64,000 bases of DNA from an uncultured Pseudomonadales bacterium (GCA_937921865.1 CAKZWF010000065.1:1-64000); one strand, 5' to 3'. Shown: positions 17,234 through 26,255, numbered from the stretch's first letter. Notes: generated by a model from the letters alone, not told the origin. Program-made: numbers and translations.

Positions 17234-18241
17234 TCAATCCAGACCATCCAGCCAGTTGCTGAGCACCAGGTTCAGAGCCTGAGGTCGTTCCTGTGCCATC
17301 CAGTGACCACTGGGTATGGTCTTTTCGGTCAGCTCATCGCACAGAGCACGCATGGGTTGGGCCAGCGTGGAGGTCATCGTTTCGCAGGTGTAGTCGTAGG
17401 CGGCATGCACGAACAGCACTGGCATCGCGAGCCTGGCGTCGGGCTTCTCATTGGCATACGCCTCGTTCCGCTCGTGGTTCATGTAGTAGCTGCCCGGCCC
17501 GAAGAAGCCGTTTCTGGCTAGAGATTCTGCATAACGCTCCAGATCTGCTGCGCTGATCACCTGTGCATCCCGCGGCATTTGAGGTGCGGGTCCGCCCCCG
17601 AACCAGCCACCGAGTTTGCGGGTCATCGCGGTGGCAGAAACCTGGCCTGCGCCGTCCGGGTTACCTCTACGGAACAGCAGCTGGCAAACGGCTCGCGGAT
17701 CAGCGTCGAAAGCGCTGGTCGCTTCTACGAAGTTCTCTTCGTAGAAGCGAAAGTATTCCCATTGCCCGGCCGGGTACTCGTCTTCCGGATACAGGTCCCG
17801 ATCTATGTAAGGGAGAATGCCCGGCCAACCGGTCTCCAGCGTGTTGTAGGGTACGCAGAGATTGGCGAGGGCAATCACCCGTTCAGGATGATGCCGGGCG
17901 ATGTTCCAGACGGTGGGCGCCCCCCAATCGTGGCCGATCCAGATGGCGCGCTCGATGCCGAGTGCATCGACAAGCTCCAGCATGTCTGCGCCCACCTCAC
18001 GCTGGGCGTAGGCTTCGTGTGTATCGTAGTTGCTGGAGCCGCCATAGCCGCGCATGTCTGGCGCCAGCACCCGATAGCCGAGTTCGGCCAGAAACGGAAT
18101 CTGGTGCCGCCAGCTGATGGAGAGCTCCGGCCAGCCGTGCACCAGGATGATCGCGGTGCCATCTTCCGGTCCGGCCTCAAGGTAGGCCGTTTCATGTCGG
18201 GAGCTGGTGACGGTCTGCTCCATCCAGGCAGGATTCTCCAT
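17234..18241 (-). CDS. Epoxide-hydrolase-like alpha/beta hydrolase
   Basis: 335 residues from the ATG at 18241. The frame stays open further upstream but would run into the preceding gene, which ends at 18252. The fold markers are the oxyanion H-G-W-P-E, the nucleophile elbow G-H-D-W-G-A with an Asp nucleophile as in epoxide hydrolases and haloalkane dehalogenases, and a C-terminal catalytic His in S-G-H-W-M. Lid tyrosines are plausible. It follows two acyl-CoA dehydrogenase genes by 10 bp, so the three probably form one operon for degradation of a substrate that passes through an epoxide or ester stage. Substrate not predictable. Confidence 0.85.
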   Translation of the reverse strand: MENPAWMEQTVTSSRHETAYLEAGPEDGTAIILVHGWPELSISWRHQIPFLAELGYRVLAPDMRGYGGSSNYDTHEAYAQREVGADMLELVDALGIERAIWIGHDWGAPTVWNIARHHPERVIALANLCVPYNTLETGWPGILPYIDRDLYPEDEYPAGQWEYFRFYEENFVEATSAFDADPRAVCQLLFRRGNPDGAGQVSATAMTRKLGGWFGGGPAPQMPRDAQVISAADLERYAESLARNGFFGPGSYYMNHERNEAYANEKPDARLAMPVLFVHAAYDYTCETMTSTLAQPMRALCDELTEKTIPSGHWMAQERPQALNLVLSNWLDGLD

Positions 18242-18251
18242 AGGCGGATCC

Positions 18252-19388
18252 TCAGATGCCGAAGTGCGAAATGTAGCGGCGTCGGTGGAAGGACTGGCCG
18301 CCGAAGGTCGCTTCGGTCGCACGTGCGCGCTTTAAGTAGAAGCCGGCATCGAATTCATCTGTCATGCCGATGCCGCCATGCATCTGGATCATGTCGTTTG
18401 ACATGTCATGCAGAAATTCACCGGCTTTGCACTTGGCAAGCGAGCAGAGGATCGGGGCTTCGGGATCTTCCGCATCGATGGCGCGAAGCGCTGCTTCGAT
18501 ACAGGAACGGGCGAACTCCATATCCATGAACAGCGTTGCTGCCCGGTGGCCAAGGCTCTGGAATGAGCCGATGACCTGGCCGAACTGTTCGCGGGTCTTC
18601 AGATACTCCAGGGTTCGATCAAACGCTTCGCAGGCAGTGCCGAGCATCTCGGCGGCGAGTCCGGCTCTGGCCCGGTCGAGCAGGGCATCGAGCAGGGTAA
18701 AGCCTCCGTCCACTTCGCCCAGGACCGCATCGGCACCGATTTCCACACCGTTGAACCCCAGATCTGCATAACCTCGACTGTCCGCCGTTTTCAGGGTTGA
18801 GACGCTGATGCCTGCAGTATCCGACGGTACCAGAAAGAGGGTGATGCCTGCTTGCTCGCCGGCTGTGCCGCTGGTGCGTGCAGCGACTACGAAGGCATCG
18901 GCGCTGCCGCCTTCGAGTACAAAAACCTTGCTGCCATCGAGCTTGAAGCCTTCGCCGGACCTTGTGGCAGTGACAGCGACCTGATCCGGCGCGTGGTGTG
19001 GACCTTCATCCACTGCCAGAGTGACGATTGCGGAACCGTCGGCGATGCGGGGCAGCCACTGCTGGCTCAGCGCTTCGTTGTTGCCAAGCAGCAGGGCGGA
19101 GGCGCCCACCAGACCGGATGCCAGCAGTGGTGAGGCCACCAGCTGCCGGCCGGTTTCCTCGAGCACCACACCAAAGGTGGCGTAGTCCATGCCGGATCCA
19201 CCAAGCGCCTCCGGAATCAGGATGCCCGTCCAGCCCATGGTCGCGACCTGCGCCCAGGTATTGTCTTCGTAGCCCTTCTCCGCAGCGCTGTTGCGCAACT
19301 GCCGAAAGCTGGTCACGGGCGACTCGTCTCTGGCCCAGGCATGAGCCTGGTCCTTCAGCATGGACTGTTCTTCTGTGAGTACCGCCAT
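18252..19388 (-). CDS. Acyl-CoA dehydrogenase, second of a pair
   Basis: 378 residues, FAD-dependent alpha,beta-dehydrogenation of an acyl-CoA. The sequence has the C-terminal signature G-G-I-G-M-T-D-E-F and the Y-L-K-R-A tail of the family, and an N-terminal helical domain (residues 1-110). The usual central C-x-T-E-P-G-A-G-S substrate/FAD motif is replaced by a divergent V-D-E-G-P-H-H-A-P, so this subunit may be the non-catalytic or weakly catalytic partner in a heteromer, as in the FadE pairs of steroid-degrading actinobacteria (inference). It begins 3 bp after the partner gene. Confidence 0.85.
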   Translation of the reverse strand: MAVLTEEQSMLKDQAHAWARDESPVTSFRQLRNSAAEKGYEDNTWAQVATMGWTGILIPEALGGSGMDYATFGVVLEETGRQLVASPLLASGLVGASALLLGNNEALSQQWLPRIADGSAIVTLAVDEGPHHAPDQVAVTATRSGEGFKLDGSKVFVLEGGSADAFVVAARTSGTAGEQAGITLFLVPSDTAGISVSTLKTADSRGYADLGFNGVEIGADAVLGEVDGGFTLLDALLDRARAGLAAEMLGTACEAFDRTLEYLKTREQFGQVIGSFQSLGHRAATLFMDMEFARSCIEAALRAIDAEDPEAPILCSLAKCKAGEFLHDMSNDMIQMHGGIGMTDEFDAGFYLKRARATEATFGGQSFHRRRYISHFGI

Positions 19389-19391
19389 TTC

Positions 19392-20579
19392 TCAATACCC
19401 CTTTAAGCCCAGTACGCGCTTGGCGACCAGGTTCAGATTGATTTCTGTGGTGCCGCCTTCGATGGAGTTGGCCTTGGAGCGCAGCCAGGTACGCACGGTT
19501 TTGATTTCGCTCTCCTTAAAGCCATCTCCCTCCCAGCCCAGCCCCCGGTTGCCGAGCATCTCTATCAGCATCTCTTCCCGGTTCTGGTTGTCTTTAGCCC
19601 AGGCCACCTTGAGGATGCCGACCGCTGCGGACGGACCGCTCACCGCTGCTTCGTCGCTGAACCGGCGGCCGGTGAGCGCATAGGCGTGAGCGAACATCTT
19701 CTGCTCGGCAATGCGTTCACGCATGGCTCCGTCCGCCAGCTTGTCGCCGTCCATGCCGATGTAATCCTTGGCGACCTGTTCGATGTCGTAGGAGCCGCCG
19801 ACCACGTCGTCGTCACCACTACTGCCGGCGATGCTCTGACGCTCGTGCAACAGCAATCGCTTGCCGATGTCCCAGCCCAGGTTCTTCTCGCCTATCAGGT
19901 TCTCCTTGGGAACCACCACGTCGGTGAAGAACACTTCGTTGAACGGGGATTGGCCGGAAATCAGTACGATTGGCTTCACTTCGACGCCTGCGGACTTCAT
20001 GTCCAACGTGAGGAAGCTGATGCCCTGGTATTTGTTGCTTTTGTCGGTGCGGAAGACGCCGTACATCCAGTCGGCTTCCAGCGCGCCGGAGGTCCAGACC
20101 TTTGAGCCGTTGAGAAGGAAGTGATCGCCTTTGTCCTCTGCGAACGATTGCAGATTGGCCAGGTCAGAACCCGCACCGGGTTCGGAGTAACCCTGACACC
20201 AGTGGAGATTGCCGCGGATGATGTCCGGCAGGTAACGCTGCTTCTGCTCTTCGGTACCGACGTCGAGCAGGGTCGGCCCCCACATCATGGTGCCGAAACC
20301 GCCGATGGGGCTGATCGCGCCGATCTCGCGCATTGTCTTTGCCAGCACGCCGGCCTGCTCGGGAGTCAAGCCGCCGCCGCCGTATTCTGCAGGCCAGGTC
20401 GGTGTCGACCAGCCTTTTTCGCCCAGGCGTTCCTGCCAGGCTTTCCAATCGCCGCTGAGCTTGGCGCCAAAGCCGGCGATACCAGGCGGTCGCTGGTTGG
20501 CCAGACTGGATGGGAAGTTATCGTTCAGCCACTGCCGGGCTTCTTCGCGAAATACATTCAGATCATCTGCGGCTGCCAA
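19392..20579 (-). CDS. Acyl-CoA dehydrogenase, first of a pair
   Basis: 395 residues with the canonical central motif Q-G-Y-S-E-P-G-A-G-S-D-L-A and C-terminal I-E-G-G-T-T-E-I-N, indicating a complete FAD-dependent acyl-CoA dehydrogenase. The TTG start has AGGAG about 7 nt upstream. It is the promoter-proximal gene of a three-gene unit with a second dehydrogenase and an epoxide-hydrolase-like enzyme. The pairing of a canonical and a divergent subunit suggests an alpha2beta2 enzyme acting on a bulky or side-chain acyl-CoA (inference from known FadE heteromers). Confidence 0.88.
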   Translation of the reverse strand: MAAADDLNVFREEARQWLNDNFPSSLANQRPPGIAGFGAKLSGDWKAWQERLGEKGWSTPTWPAEYGGGGLTPEQAGVLAKTMREIGAISPIGGFGTMMWGPTLLDVGTEEQKQRYLPDIIRGNLHWCQGYSEPGAGSDLANLQSFAEDKGDHFLLNGSKVWTSGALEADWMYGVFRTDKSNKYQGISFLTLDMKSAGVEVKPIVLISGQSPFNEVFFTDVVVPKENLIGEKNLGWDIGKRLLLHERQSIAGSSGDDDVVGGSYDIEQVAKDYIGMDGDKLADGAMRERIAEQKMFAHAYALTGRRFSDEAAVSGPSAAVGILKVAWAKDNQNREEMLIEMLGNRGLGWEGDGFKESEIKTVRTWLRSKANSIEGGTTEINLNLVAKRVLGLKGY

Positions 20580-20705
20580 GGTCTGCTCCTGTTCTCGGAT
20601 TTCATATGTGTGCGAACCCGTAAAGATAGCAGAACGGCGTAGTGCCGGTTATGTCACTGCATTGTCAGGTTCGGCAGCTGCGCCTGGTGCTGCCGCGGCA
20701 GCGTG

Positions 20706-20960
20706 TCACAGTCTCAGTGATCCCCGGATCGCGTTTGCGATTCCAGCAAGCTTGTCCAGGAGCGGCAGAACTTTGTCTGCAGGTGCGTCGGGCAAGCTGA
20801 ATATCAGCTCGTCGAAGCCCTGCTCAATACGACCTTTCAACTGATCAACATCGGTGGGCACGCCGAATAGCGCCATTTCCAGATTTTTGATCTTCCGGCC
20901 TTGTGTGGCGAGTGCTTGAGTCATCCGCTCCATATTGCCGGTGCCAAGCCCGCCGATGGG
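20706..20960 (-). pseudogene. C-terminal remnant of an LLM-class (F420-type) oxidoreductase
   Basis: The frame between the stop at 20961-20963 and 20706 encodes about 84 residues reading like the C-terminal end of luciferase-like monooxygenases: P-I-G-G-L-G-T-G-N, R-M-T-Q-A-L-A-T-Q-G, then G-F-D-E-L-I-F-S-L-P and D-K-V-L-P-L-L-D-K-L-A. The N-terminal three quarters of a normal 280-350-residue enzyme are absent, and a TAG stop interrupts the frame upstream. A separate translated start at ATG 20933 is possible but unlikely to be functional. It sits between the dehydrogenase unit and the Rnf operon. Confidence 0.65.
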
Positions 20961-21019
20961 CTAGGGCCGGTGGTTGGCTCGACCACTTCCGTATCGTTCG
21001 AGCGGTAGTTTTCTCTGTT

Positions 21020-21877
21020 TCAATAGACGACCTCAGCCCAACGCCCCCCAGCAACCAGTTCGGCCTTGCGCCGAGCCCAGCTCTCAGCCGAACCGGCAAA
21101 CTCCGCCAGCACCCGATCCAGCATCTTGCGGACATCGGCAATCCCCGCTACGTAGACCCAGGTATTCGGCGCCTGCAGAAGCCGCCAAACTTCCTCTTCG
21201 TGGGCCTTCAGCGCTTCGTCCAGCGCTGGTGGCTCATCCCATTGCGGGCGTGGGCTCAGGGCTTCGATGGCCCTGAAGGTTGCTTCGTCCAGATATTCGG
21301 CGATGTCGTTCTGGTGATCGTTCATGTACACGAGCTCGAGGCCCGTTTTTGCGCCGTGAAACAGGCGAACCTGGCCCTCCCAGCCGCCCAGATTCCGGTA
21401 GATGTGCCGGAGGAACGCGCGGAAGGGTGCGATGCCTGTGCCTAGCCCGATCAGCAGAAGGTTGGCCGATCTGTCTTCGGGGACTTCGAAGGCGAGGCCG
21501 ACCGGACCCGCTAGGGTAACCTCCGCGCCTTCGGGCAGCTCACAGAGGTATTTCGACGCCACCCCTTCGTAGCGCTCGCCGCTGTACTCGTCAAGGTACT
21601 CGCAGCGGCGCACGCAGATTGCAACTTCCGGGTTGCCGTCCCTGAGGACGTGCACATCGGCAATGTTATAGAAGCGCACGTGCTCCGCGTGGCCCAGTTC
21701 GTGTGGGCCGGGAACCACCACGGCGATGCTCTGCCCCGGTCCGAAATGGAAGTCCGGATCGCTGACCTCCAGGACCAGCTCGCGGATTTCTTCTGCGGCG
21801 CCCGGTGCGGTGAGTGGCTTGTTCGAACGCAGTCGGGCCTGATGCCGCTGGGTGCCGGATGTGAGTTCATCAACCAT
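21020..21877 (-). CDS. Ferredoxin-NADP reductase-like FAD/NAD(P) oxidoreductase
   Basis: 285 residues from the ATG at 21877, which has GGAGGA upstream. The N-terminal FAD barrel has the R-x-Y-N motif as R-F-Y-N-I-A, and the NAD(P) domain has G-L-G-T-G-I-A-P-F-R-A-F. The C-terminal segment (W-V-Y-V-A-G-I-A-D-V-R-K-M) matches FNR/phthalate-reductase-like folds. It lacks its own iron-sulfur domain, so it should exchange electrons with a separate ferredoxin. It is the last gene of the rnf/nifJ operon and overlaps the small four-Cys gene by 8 bp. I infer that it couples the ferredoxin reduced by the 2-oxoacid oxidoreductase to NADPH. Confidence 0.82.
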   Translation of the reverse strand: MVDELTSGTQRHQARLRSNKPLTAPGAAEEIRELVLEVSDPDFHFGPGQSIAVVVPGPHELGHAEHVRFYNIADVHVLRDGNPEVAICVRRCEYLDEYSGERYEGVASKYLCELPEGAEVTLAGPVGLAFEVPEDRSANLLLIGLGTGIAPFRAFLRHIYRNLGGWEGQVRLFHGAKTGLELVYMNDHQNDIAEYLDEATFRAIEALSPRPQWDEPPALDEALKAHEEEVWRLLQAPNTWVYVAGIADVRKMLDRVLAEFAGSAESWARRKAELVAGGRWAEVVY

Positions 21878-22082
21878 GTTGGTCCTCCTTGAGACAAATG
21901 GTTCTATCCCGTGACTGACAAATTTCTGCACGGATACAGGATGCACAGCTGCCCCGCTCGGCGAGCACATCCGCATGGCGTGGCAGATCGAAGACACGAC
22001 CCCAGAGTCGCTGCACCGCCAGCCAGGCGAGAACCAGCAATGCAACAAGCGCGGGCCCGATGAGCAGATCGAGCCCGCTCAC
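21870..22082 (-). CDS. Small membrane protein with four-Cys C-terminus, in the rnf operon
   Basis: A 70-residue protein. Its GTG start overlaps the rnfA stop (GTGA at 22082-22079), and its end overlaps the reductase start by 8 bp, so translation is coupled on both sides. Residues 5-25 form one membrane helix (L-L-I-G-P-A-L-V-A-L-L-V-L-A-W-L-A). The short soluble tail contains C-A-S-C-I-R-A-E-I-C and a fourth Cys in T-I-C-L, spacing C-x2-C-x5-C-x7-C, fit for an Fe-S cluster or zinc. No family recognised. I infer an accessory electron-transfer or assembly role for Rnf. Confidence 0.65.
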   Translation of the reverse strand: MSGLDLLIGPALVALLVLAWLAVQRLWGRVFDLPRHADVLAERGSCASCIRAEICQSRDRTICLKEDQHG

Positions 22083-22663
22083 GGTGCACTCCCCATACCG
22101 GCAAAACCCATGAACGCCAGCGACAGAATGCCGGCGACCACCAGTGTGATGGCAAGCCCCTGGGCGATGTCGGGGACGGCTCTCAGTGCCAGCCGCTCGC
22201 GGATGCCGGAGATCAGCAGCAGAGCCAGAGAGAAGCCTGCACCGGCGCCGAGTGCGTAGGCGAGGGCGTGCGGAAAGTCGTAACCGCGGTTGGTCTGGAA
22301 CACGGCGAGCCCGAGGATGGCGCAGTTGGTGGTGATGAGCGGCAGGTACACGCCCAGCGCCCGGAACAGGGTCGGGCTTGTCCTGCGCACGAACATCTCG
22401 ACCAGCTGCACGGCGGAGGCAATGACCACGATGAAAGAGATCAGCTCCAGGTAGGGCGCGCCGATGAGGATCAGCAACCGGTGTATGCCGAACGCGCACA
22501 CAGAGGCGACCAGCATCACGAAGGTGACCGCGCCGCCCATGCGCATGGCGGTGTCGACCCGGCCCGAGACGCCCAGGAAAGGGCAGATGCCGAGAAAGTA
22601 AGCGAGCACGAAGTTGTTCACCAGACAGGCGTTTACGAAGACGCTGGCGAGCGATGCATCCAT
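22079..22663 (-). CDS. rnfA: Rnf complex membrane subunit RnfA
   Basis: 194 residues from the ATG at 22663, overlapping the rnfE stop (ATGA). It is an integral membrane subunit of the Rnf ferredoxin:NAD+ oxidoreductase / ion pump, homologous to NqrE. About six helices, with the family N-terminus N-N-F-V-L-A-Y-F-L-G-I-C-P-F-L-G and the symmetric second half T-T-N-C-A-I-L-G. The two Cys in these half-helices are the conserved pair that holds a membrane [2Fe-2S] cluster together with RnfE. Confidence 0.92.
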   Translation of the reverse strand: MDASLASVFVNACLVNNFVLAYFLGICPFLGVSGRVDTAMRMGGAVTFVMLVASVCAFGIHRLLILIGAPYLELISFIVVIASAVQLVEMFVRRTSPTLFRALGVYLPLITTNCAILGLAVFQTNRGYDFPHALAYALGAGAGFSLALLLISGIRERLALRAVPDIAQGLAITLVVAGILSLAFMGFAGMGSAP

Positions 22664-23280
22664 CAGATGGCACCTCGCGTCTCGGCAGCACCTGTGGGGT
22701 TCGGTTGTCGCAGCCGATTGAACACCAGTACCCATAGCGCCAGCACGAAGAAGCCGCCGCTCGGTAGCAGCATCACCACCCAGGGCTCGAATCCTGCAGG
22801 CAGAAGTTGGATTCCGAAGAGGCTGCCTGCCCCAAGGATCTCCCGCACGCTACCGAGGCAGAGCAGCGCCAGGGTGAAGCCGCCGCCCATGCCGAGCCCG
22901 TCGAAAAGCGTTGGCAGAAAAGGCTGTTTGGAAGCGAAGGTCTCCATGCGCCCGAGGATCAGACAGTTCACCACGATAAGCGAGATGAAGGCGCCCAGCG
23001 CCGCATGCAGACTGATATCCAGGGCCTGGATGCCATAGTCAACGCAGGTGACGAAGGTGGCGATGATGAGGATGAAGGTGGCTATGCGCGCCTGCTTTGG
23101 TATCCGCTGTCGGATCGTGGAGATAACCGCGCCTGAGGCGATAAGCACCACGGTGGTGGCGAGCCCCATGACCAGAGCGTTGATTGCCGAGTTGGTTACG
23201 GCCAGAGTCGGACACATACCAAGAGCCTGAACGAACACCGGGTTTTCCCGCCAGAAACCTTTGAGCAGCTCTTCAGGCAT
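22663..23280 (-). CDS. rnfE: Rnf complex membrane subunit RnfE
   Basis: 205 residues from the ATG at 23280, chosen because it begins the family N-terminus (M-P-E-E-L-L-K-G-F-W-R-E-N-P-V-F-V-Q-A-L-G-M-C-P). It overlaps the rnfG end by 8 bp. Six predicted membrane helices. The paired half-sites L-G-M-C-P-T-L-A-V-T-N and V-N-C-L-I-L-G-R supply the conserved Cys, homologous to NqrD. Works with RnfA in the membrane core. Confidence 0.92.
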   Translation of the reverse strand: MPEELLKGFWRENPVFVQALGMCPTLAVTNSAINALVMGLATTVVLIASGAVISTIRQRIPKQARIATFILIIATFVTCVDYGIQALDISLHAALGAFISLIVVNCLILGRMETFASKQPFLPTLFDGLGMGGGFTLALLCLGSVREILGAGSLFGIQLLPAGFEPWVVMLLPSGGFFVLALWVLVFNRLRQPNPTGAAETRGAI

Positions 23281-23941
23281 CGTTGCCCTCCGTCGCTTCT
23301 GCTCGAACCTTCGAGGTGGCCTCAAGTACCGGCAGTTGAGCGCGGATGGCGGCGAGCGCGGGAGCTGTGTCATTGATGGCCTGGATCACCGCGCGGCTCG
23401 AAACCGTAGCCCCGGTGATTCCGTCCACCTGCCACGGCGCACGCACGGCACCCCGGGTGGCCAGGCTTGCCTCGTTGGCAAGTGCGTGGCCGGCGAGTTC
23501 CACGTCCAGTCCCTTAAGCGATGCCAGGAAATCCGGGTCGGTGCCGATCCTGGAGCCGAGTCCTGGCGTCTCCCGGCTATCCAGCACGGCAAAGCCGGTG
23601 AGCCTCTCGCTGACCGGGTCGTAGCCGAACAGCATGCGGATGGTGTCCTGGTAGCCCATGATCCGGGCCGGCAGAGCAACACCGACGAGGCTGCCGGTCT
23701 GATCGTAGCCGGCGATGATCCGGGCCTGGTCGGTGGCAGCGTCCGTCAGCGCGTCGTCCGCGATGGCGTAGCCGCGCATGTTCGCCACCCCGGGCAGCAC
23801 CTCTGCCACTGCCTGCTCAAGCAGCTCTGAGCGGTTCCGTTCTATCTGGCCGGCGGTTGCCTGGAAAACCAGGGCGATGGCGAAGCCGCAGGCCATGGCC
23901 ACGCCCACCATGGTCGGGAGGACCGATGGTTGCCGGCTCAC
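23273..23941 (-). CDS. rnfG: Rnf complex FMN-binding subunit RnfG
   Basis: 222 residues with one N-terminal membrane helix and a periplasmic FMN domain. The covalent FMN threonine lies in D-G-I-T-G-A-T-V-S-S, the family's (S/T)-G-A-T motif. The GTG start overlaps the rnfD stop (GTGA). Homologous to NqrC. It carries electrons on the periplasmic side of the complex. Confidence 0.92.
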   Translation of the reverse strand: MSRQPSVLPTMVGVAMACGFAIALVFQATAGQIERNRSELLEQAVAEVLPGVANMRGYAIADDALTDAATDQARIIAGYDQTGSLVGVALPARIMGYQDTIRMLFGYDPVSERLTGFAVLDSRETPGLGSRIGTDPDFLASLKGLDVELAGHALANEASLATRGAVRAPWQVDGITGATVSSRAVIQAINDTAPALAAIRAQLPVLEATSKVRAEATEGNDA

Positions 23942-24936
23942 GCCGACCTCCTGGTGGTGCCGAACACCCTGGGCTGTAGCCAGCGATCGATGAGGGGCGC
24001 CACAGCATTGGCGAGGAGGATGGCGTACATCACCCCTTCAGGCAGGCCGCCGAACAGACGGATCATGACCGTGAGCACGCCGATCAGCGCGCCGTAGAGC
24101 CAGGCGCCCAGTGGGGTGAGGGGCGAGGCGACGGTATCCGTGGCCATGAACACGGCACCGAGCATGAGCCCACCGGAAAGCAGCATGAAACCGGCGTCTG
24201 GAAAGCGCGTGGGGTCCAGAGCATGGAATCCGGCGGAAAGGATGGCCACGGTAGCGAGCAGCGAGAGCGGGATACGCCAGTTCGCCACGCGGCGAACGAT
24301 CAGGTAGAGGCCGCCGGCGATGATGAGCAGCGCGCAGGTTTCTCCCGTGGAGCCGGCTGTCAGGCCGAATGCCAAATCGGCAGTGTCCGTGGTCACCTGG
24401 CTGAACTTCCAGCTCGACAGTGGCGTGGCCGCGGTCATGCCGTCATAGGCTGGCGTGGCAAACGGCCAGGCGAGGCTGGAAGCAGGCAGCATGGCGAAGC
24501 GCTCCGGACCACCAGGCGCGAGCCAGGTCGTCATCGCGGCGGGAAAGGCGGCGGCTAGAAAGGCACGGCCAACCAGGGCTGGATTGAAGGCGTTGCAGCC
24601 CAACCCGCCGAAAAGCGTCTTGCCCACAGCGATAGCCGCCACACCGCCCAGAGCCGCCATCCACAGTGGCAGACCCGGCGGCAGGCTGAGCCCGAGAAGC
24701 AGTCCCGTAACCGCAGCGGACCAGTCGCCCAGGGTCTGCGTTTTCGATAGCAGGCGTTCGGTCATCAGGCAGGCGATGGTCGCCACGGTCAGCGTCGCCA
24801 GCGCCGCCAGGCCGAAGTGGTAAACGGCGAATGCAACCACTGGCGCCAGAGCGATCACCACGTCGCGCATGATGCGATCCACCGAGGCGCCGCCGGTTAC
24901 GTGGGGCGAAGTGGCAATTTCCAGGGTATCGCTCAT
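23938..24936 (-). CDS. rnfD: Rnf complex membrane subunit RnfD
   Basis: 332 residues from the ATG at 24936, overlapping the rnfC stop (ATGA). Multi-span membrane subunit homologous to NqrB. The periplasmic loop contains Y-D-G-M-T-A-A-T-P-L, the family motif whose Thr carries covalent FMN. The conserved G-C-N-A-F-N-P-A-L-V-G-R-A-F segment follows the second helix pair. A longer open frame upstream overlaps rnfC and is not needed. Confidence 0.92.
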   Translation of the reverse strand: MSDTLEIATSPHVTGGASVDRIMRDVVIALAPVVAFAVYHFGLAALATLTVATIACLMTERLLSKTQTLGDWSAAVTGLLLGLSLPPGLPLWMAALGGVAAIAVGKTLFGGLGCNAFNPALVGRAFLAAAFPAAMTTWLAPGGPERFAMLPASSLAWPFATPAYDGMTAATPLSSWKFSQVTTDTADLAFGLTAGSTGETCALLIIAGGLYLIVRRVANWRIPLSLLATVAILSAGFHALDPTRFPDAGFMLLSGGLMLGAVFMATDTVASPLTPLGAWLYGALIGVLTVMIRLFGGLPEGVMYAILLANAVAPLIDRWLQPRVFGTTRRSA

Positions 24937-26255
24937 TCGGACGTTGCCGGGATTCGGCGCAGGTAGGCTTTGGACGAACGGAACTCCTGAACCAGTGGCA
25001 GGTGCGACGGGCAGATAAAGCTGCAGGCGCCGCACTCGAAGCAGTCAGCCAGGTGATACTCGGTGGCCATGCGCTCATGCTCACCCGCTCGAGCCAGCGC
25101 GCCGAGCTCCGCCGGATTCAGATCCAGGGGGCAGGCCTCGAGGCAGCGGGCGCAGCGGATGCAGGGATAGACCGTCGCCGGAGGAGTGTGGGCGAAGGCG
25201 ATCACGCCAGAGATGCCCTTGGTGATAGGCACGTCCAGATCGGCCACTGTCTGACCCATCATGGGCCCGCCGAGCAGCACCCGGCTCACAGCCTCGGTCG
25301 TGCCTACGGTCTCAAGGGCAAAGCGGAGCGGAGTGCCGATGGGGATACGATAGTTGCCTTTGTTGTCGATGCCGCTGCCGGCAAAGGTGACCACCCGCTC
25401 CAGGATGCCCCTGCCATGTGGCAGCAGGCGGCCGATCTCCGCGGCGGTGGCGGCGTTGATGCACAGGGCGCCCACGGCGACCGGGTGGCTGCCGCTGGGC
25501 ACCTCCCGACCAAGCAGTGTCTTGATGAGCAGCTTCTCGGCACCCTGGGGGTATTTCACCGCCAACACGCGCAATTCCAGCGGCAGATCTGTGGCCGAAG
25601 CTCTCACCTGGTCGCTCACGTCGCGGGTGTGGTGCTCGAGGGCCAGAATTGCCCGGCGGGCAGCGGTGGCCTTCAGTAGGTAGCGGATGCCGAGCAGCAG
25701 ATCGTCGGTTTGCTCCAGCATGACCCGATAATCGGTGGTGAGGTAAGGTTCGCATTCCGCGCCGTTGATGATTAGGACGTCCACCTGCCCGTCGGGGACC
25801 CGCAGCTTGGCGTGGGTGGGAAAGGCGGCGCCGCCGAGCCCGACGATGCCGGCATGTTTAATCGCGGTGATAATCTCTTCAGATGTGGCCGTGGCCGGAT
25901 CGCAGGGCGCACCCTCCGCCACCTCCTGGGTGGAGCCCGGCCAGGGCTCGAGGTAGACACCGCTGACCATTCTGCCCAGCGGGCTGGGGACAAGACCGAT
26001 CCGTCTAACCATGCCGCTGGCGGGTGCGTGCACGGCTGCCGAGATCTCTCCGTCCGCCTCACCGAGCTTCTGGCCTCGCCGGATCTCCTGACCCTCACGG
26101 ACCACAGCGCGAGCGGGACGCCCGGCATGCTGCTCGAGCGGCACCACTAACAAGGGCGCGAACGGGAATCGGCGAATGGGCAGATCGCGGGTGGCTGCCT
26201 TCTCTGAGTCCGGGTGCACACCGTGGTGAAAGCTCCTGCGGGAGAAGAGGTTCAT
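24933..26255 (-). CDS. rnfC: Rnf complex peripheral subunit RnfC
   Basis: 440 residues from the ATG at 26255 (M-N-L-F-S-R-R-S-F-H-H-G-V-H-P), 14 bp after the nifJ-like stop. It has the NADH/FMN-binding region (G-L-G-G-A-A-F-P-T-H-A-K; N-G-A-E-C-E-P-Y-L-T) homologous to complex I NuoF/NqrF-like folds, and two 4Fe-4S motifs near the end: C-I-R-C-A-R-C-L-E-A-C-P and C-F-E-C-G-A-C-S-F-I-C-P. The long coiled C-terminal extension of some E. coli-type RnfC proteins is missing. It is the NAD(H) site of the complex. Confidence 0.92.
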   Translation of the reverse strand: MNLFSRRSFHHGVHPDSEKAATRDLPIRRFPFAPLLVVPLEQHAGRPARAVVREGQEIRRGQKLGEADGEISAAVHAPASGMVRRIGLVPSPLGRMVSGVYLEPWPGSTQEVAEGAPCDPATATSEEIITAIKHAGIVGLGGAAFPTHAKLRVPDGQVDVLIINGAECEPYLTTDYRVMLEQTDDLLLGIRYLLKATAARRAILALEHHTRDVSDQVRASATDLPLELRVLAVKYPQGAEKLLIKTLLGREVPSGSHPVAVGALCINAATAAEIGRLLPHGRGILERVVTFAGSGIDNKGNYRIPIGTPLRFALETVGTTEAVSRVLLGGPMMGQTVADLDVPITKGISGVIAFAHTPPATVYPCIRCARCLEACPLDLNPAELGALARAGEHERMATEYHLADCFECGACSFICPSHLPLVQEFRSSKAYLRRIPATSE

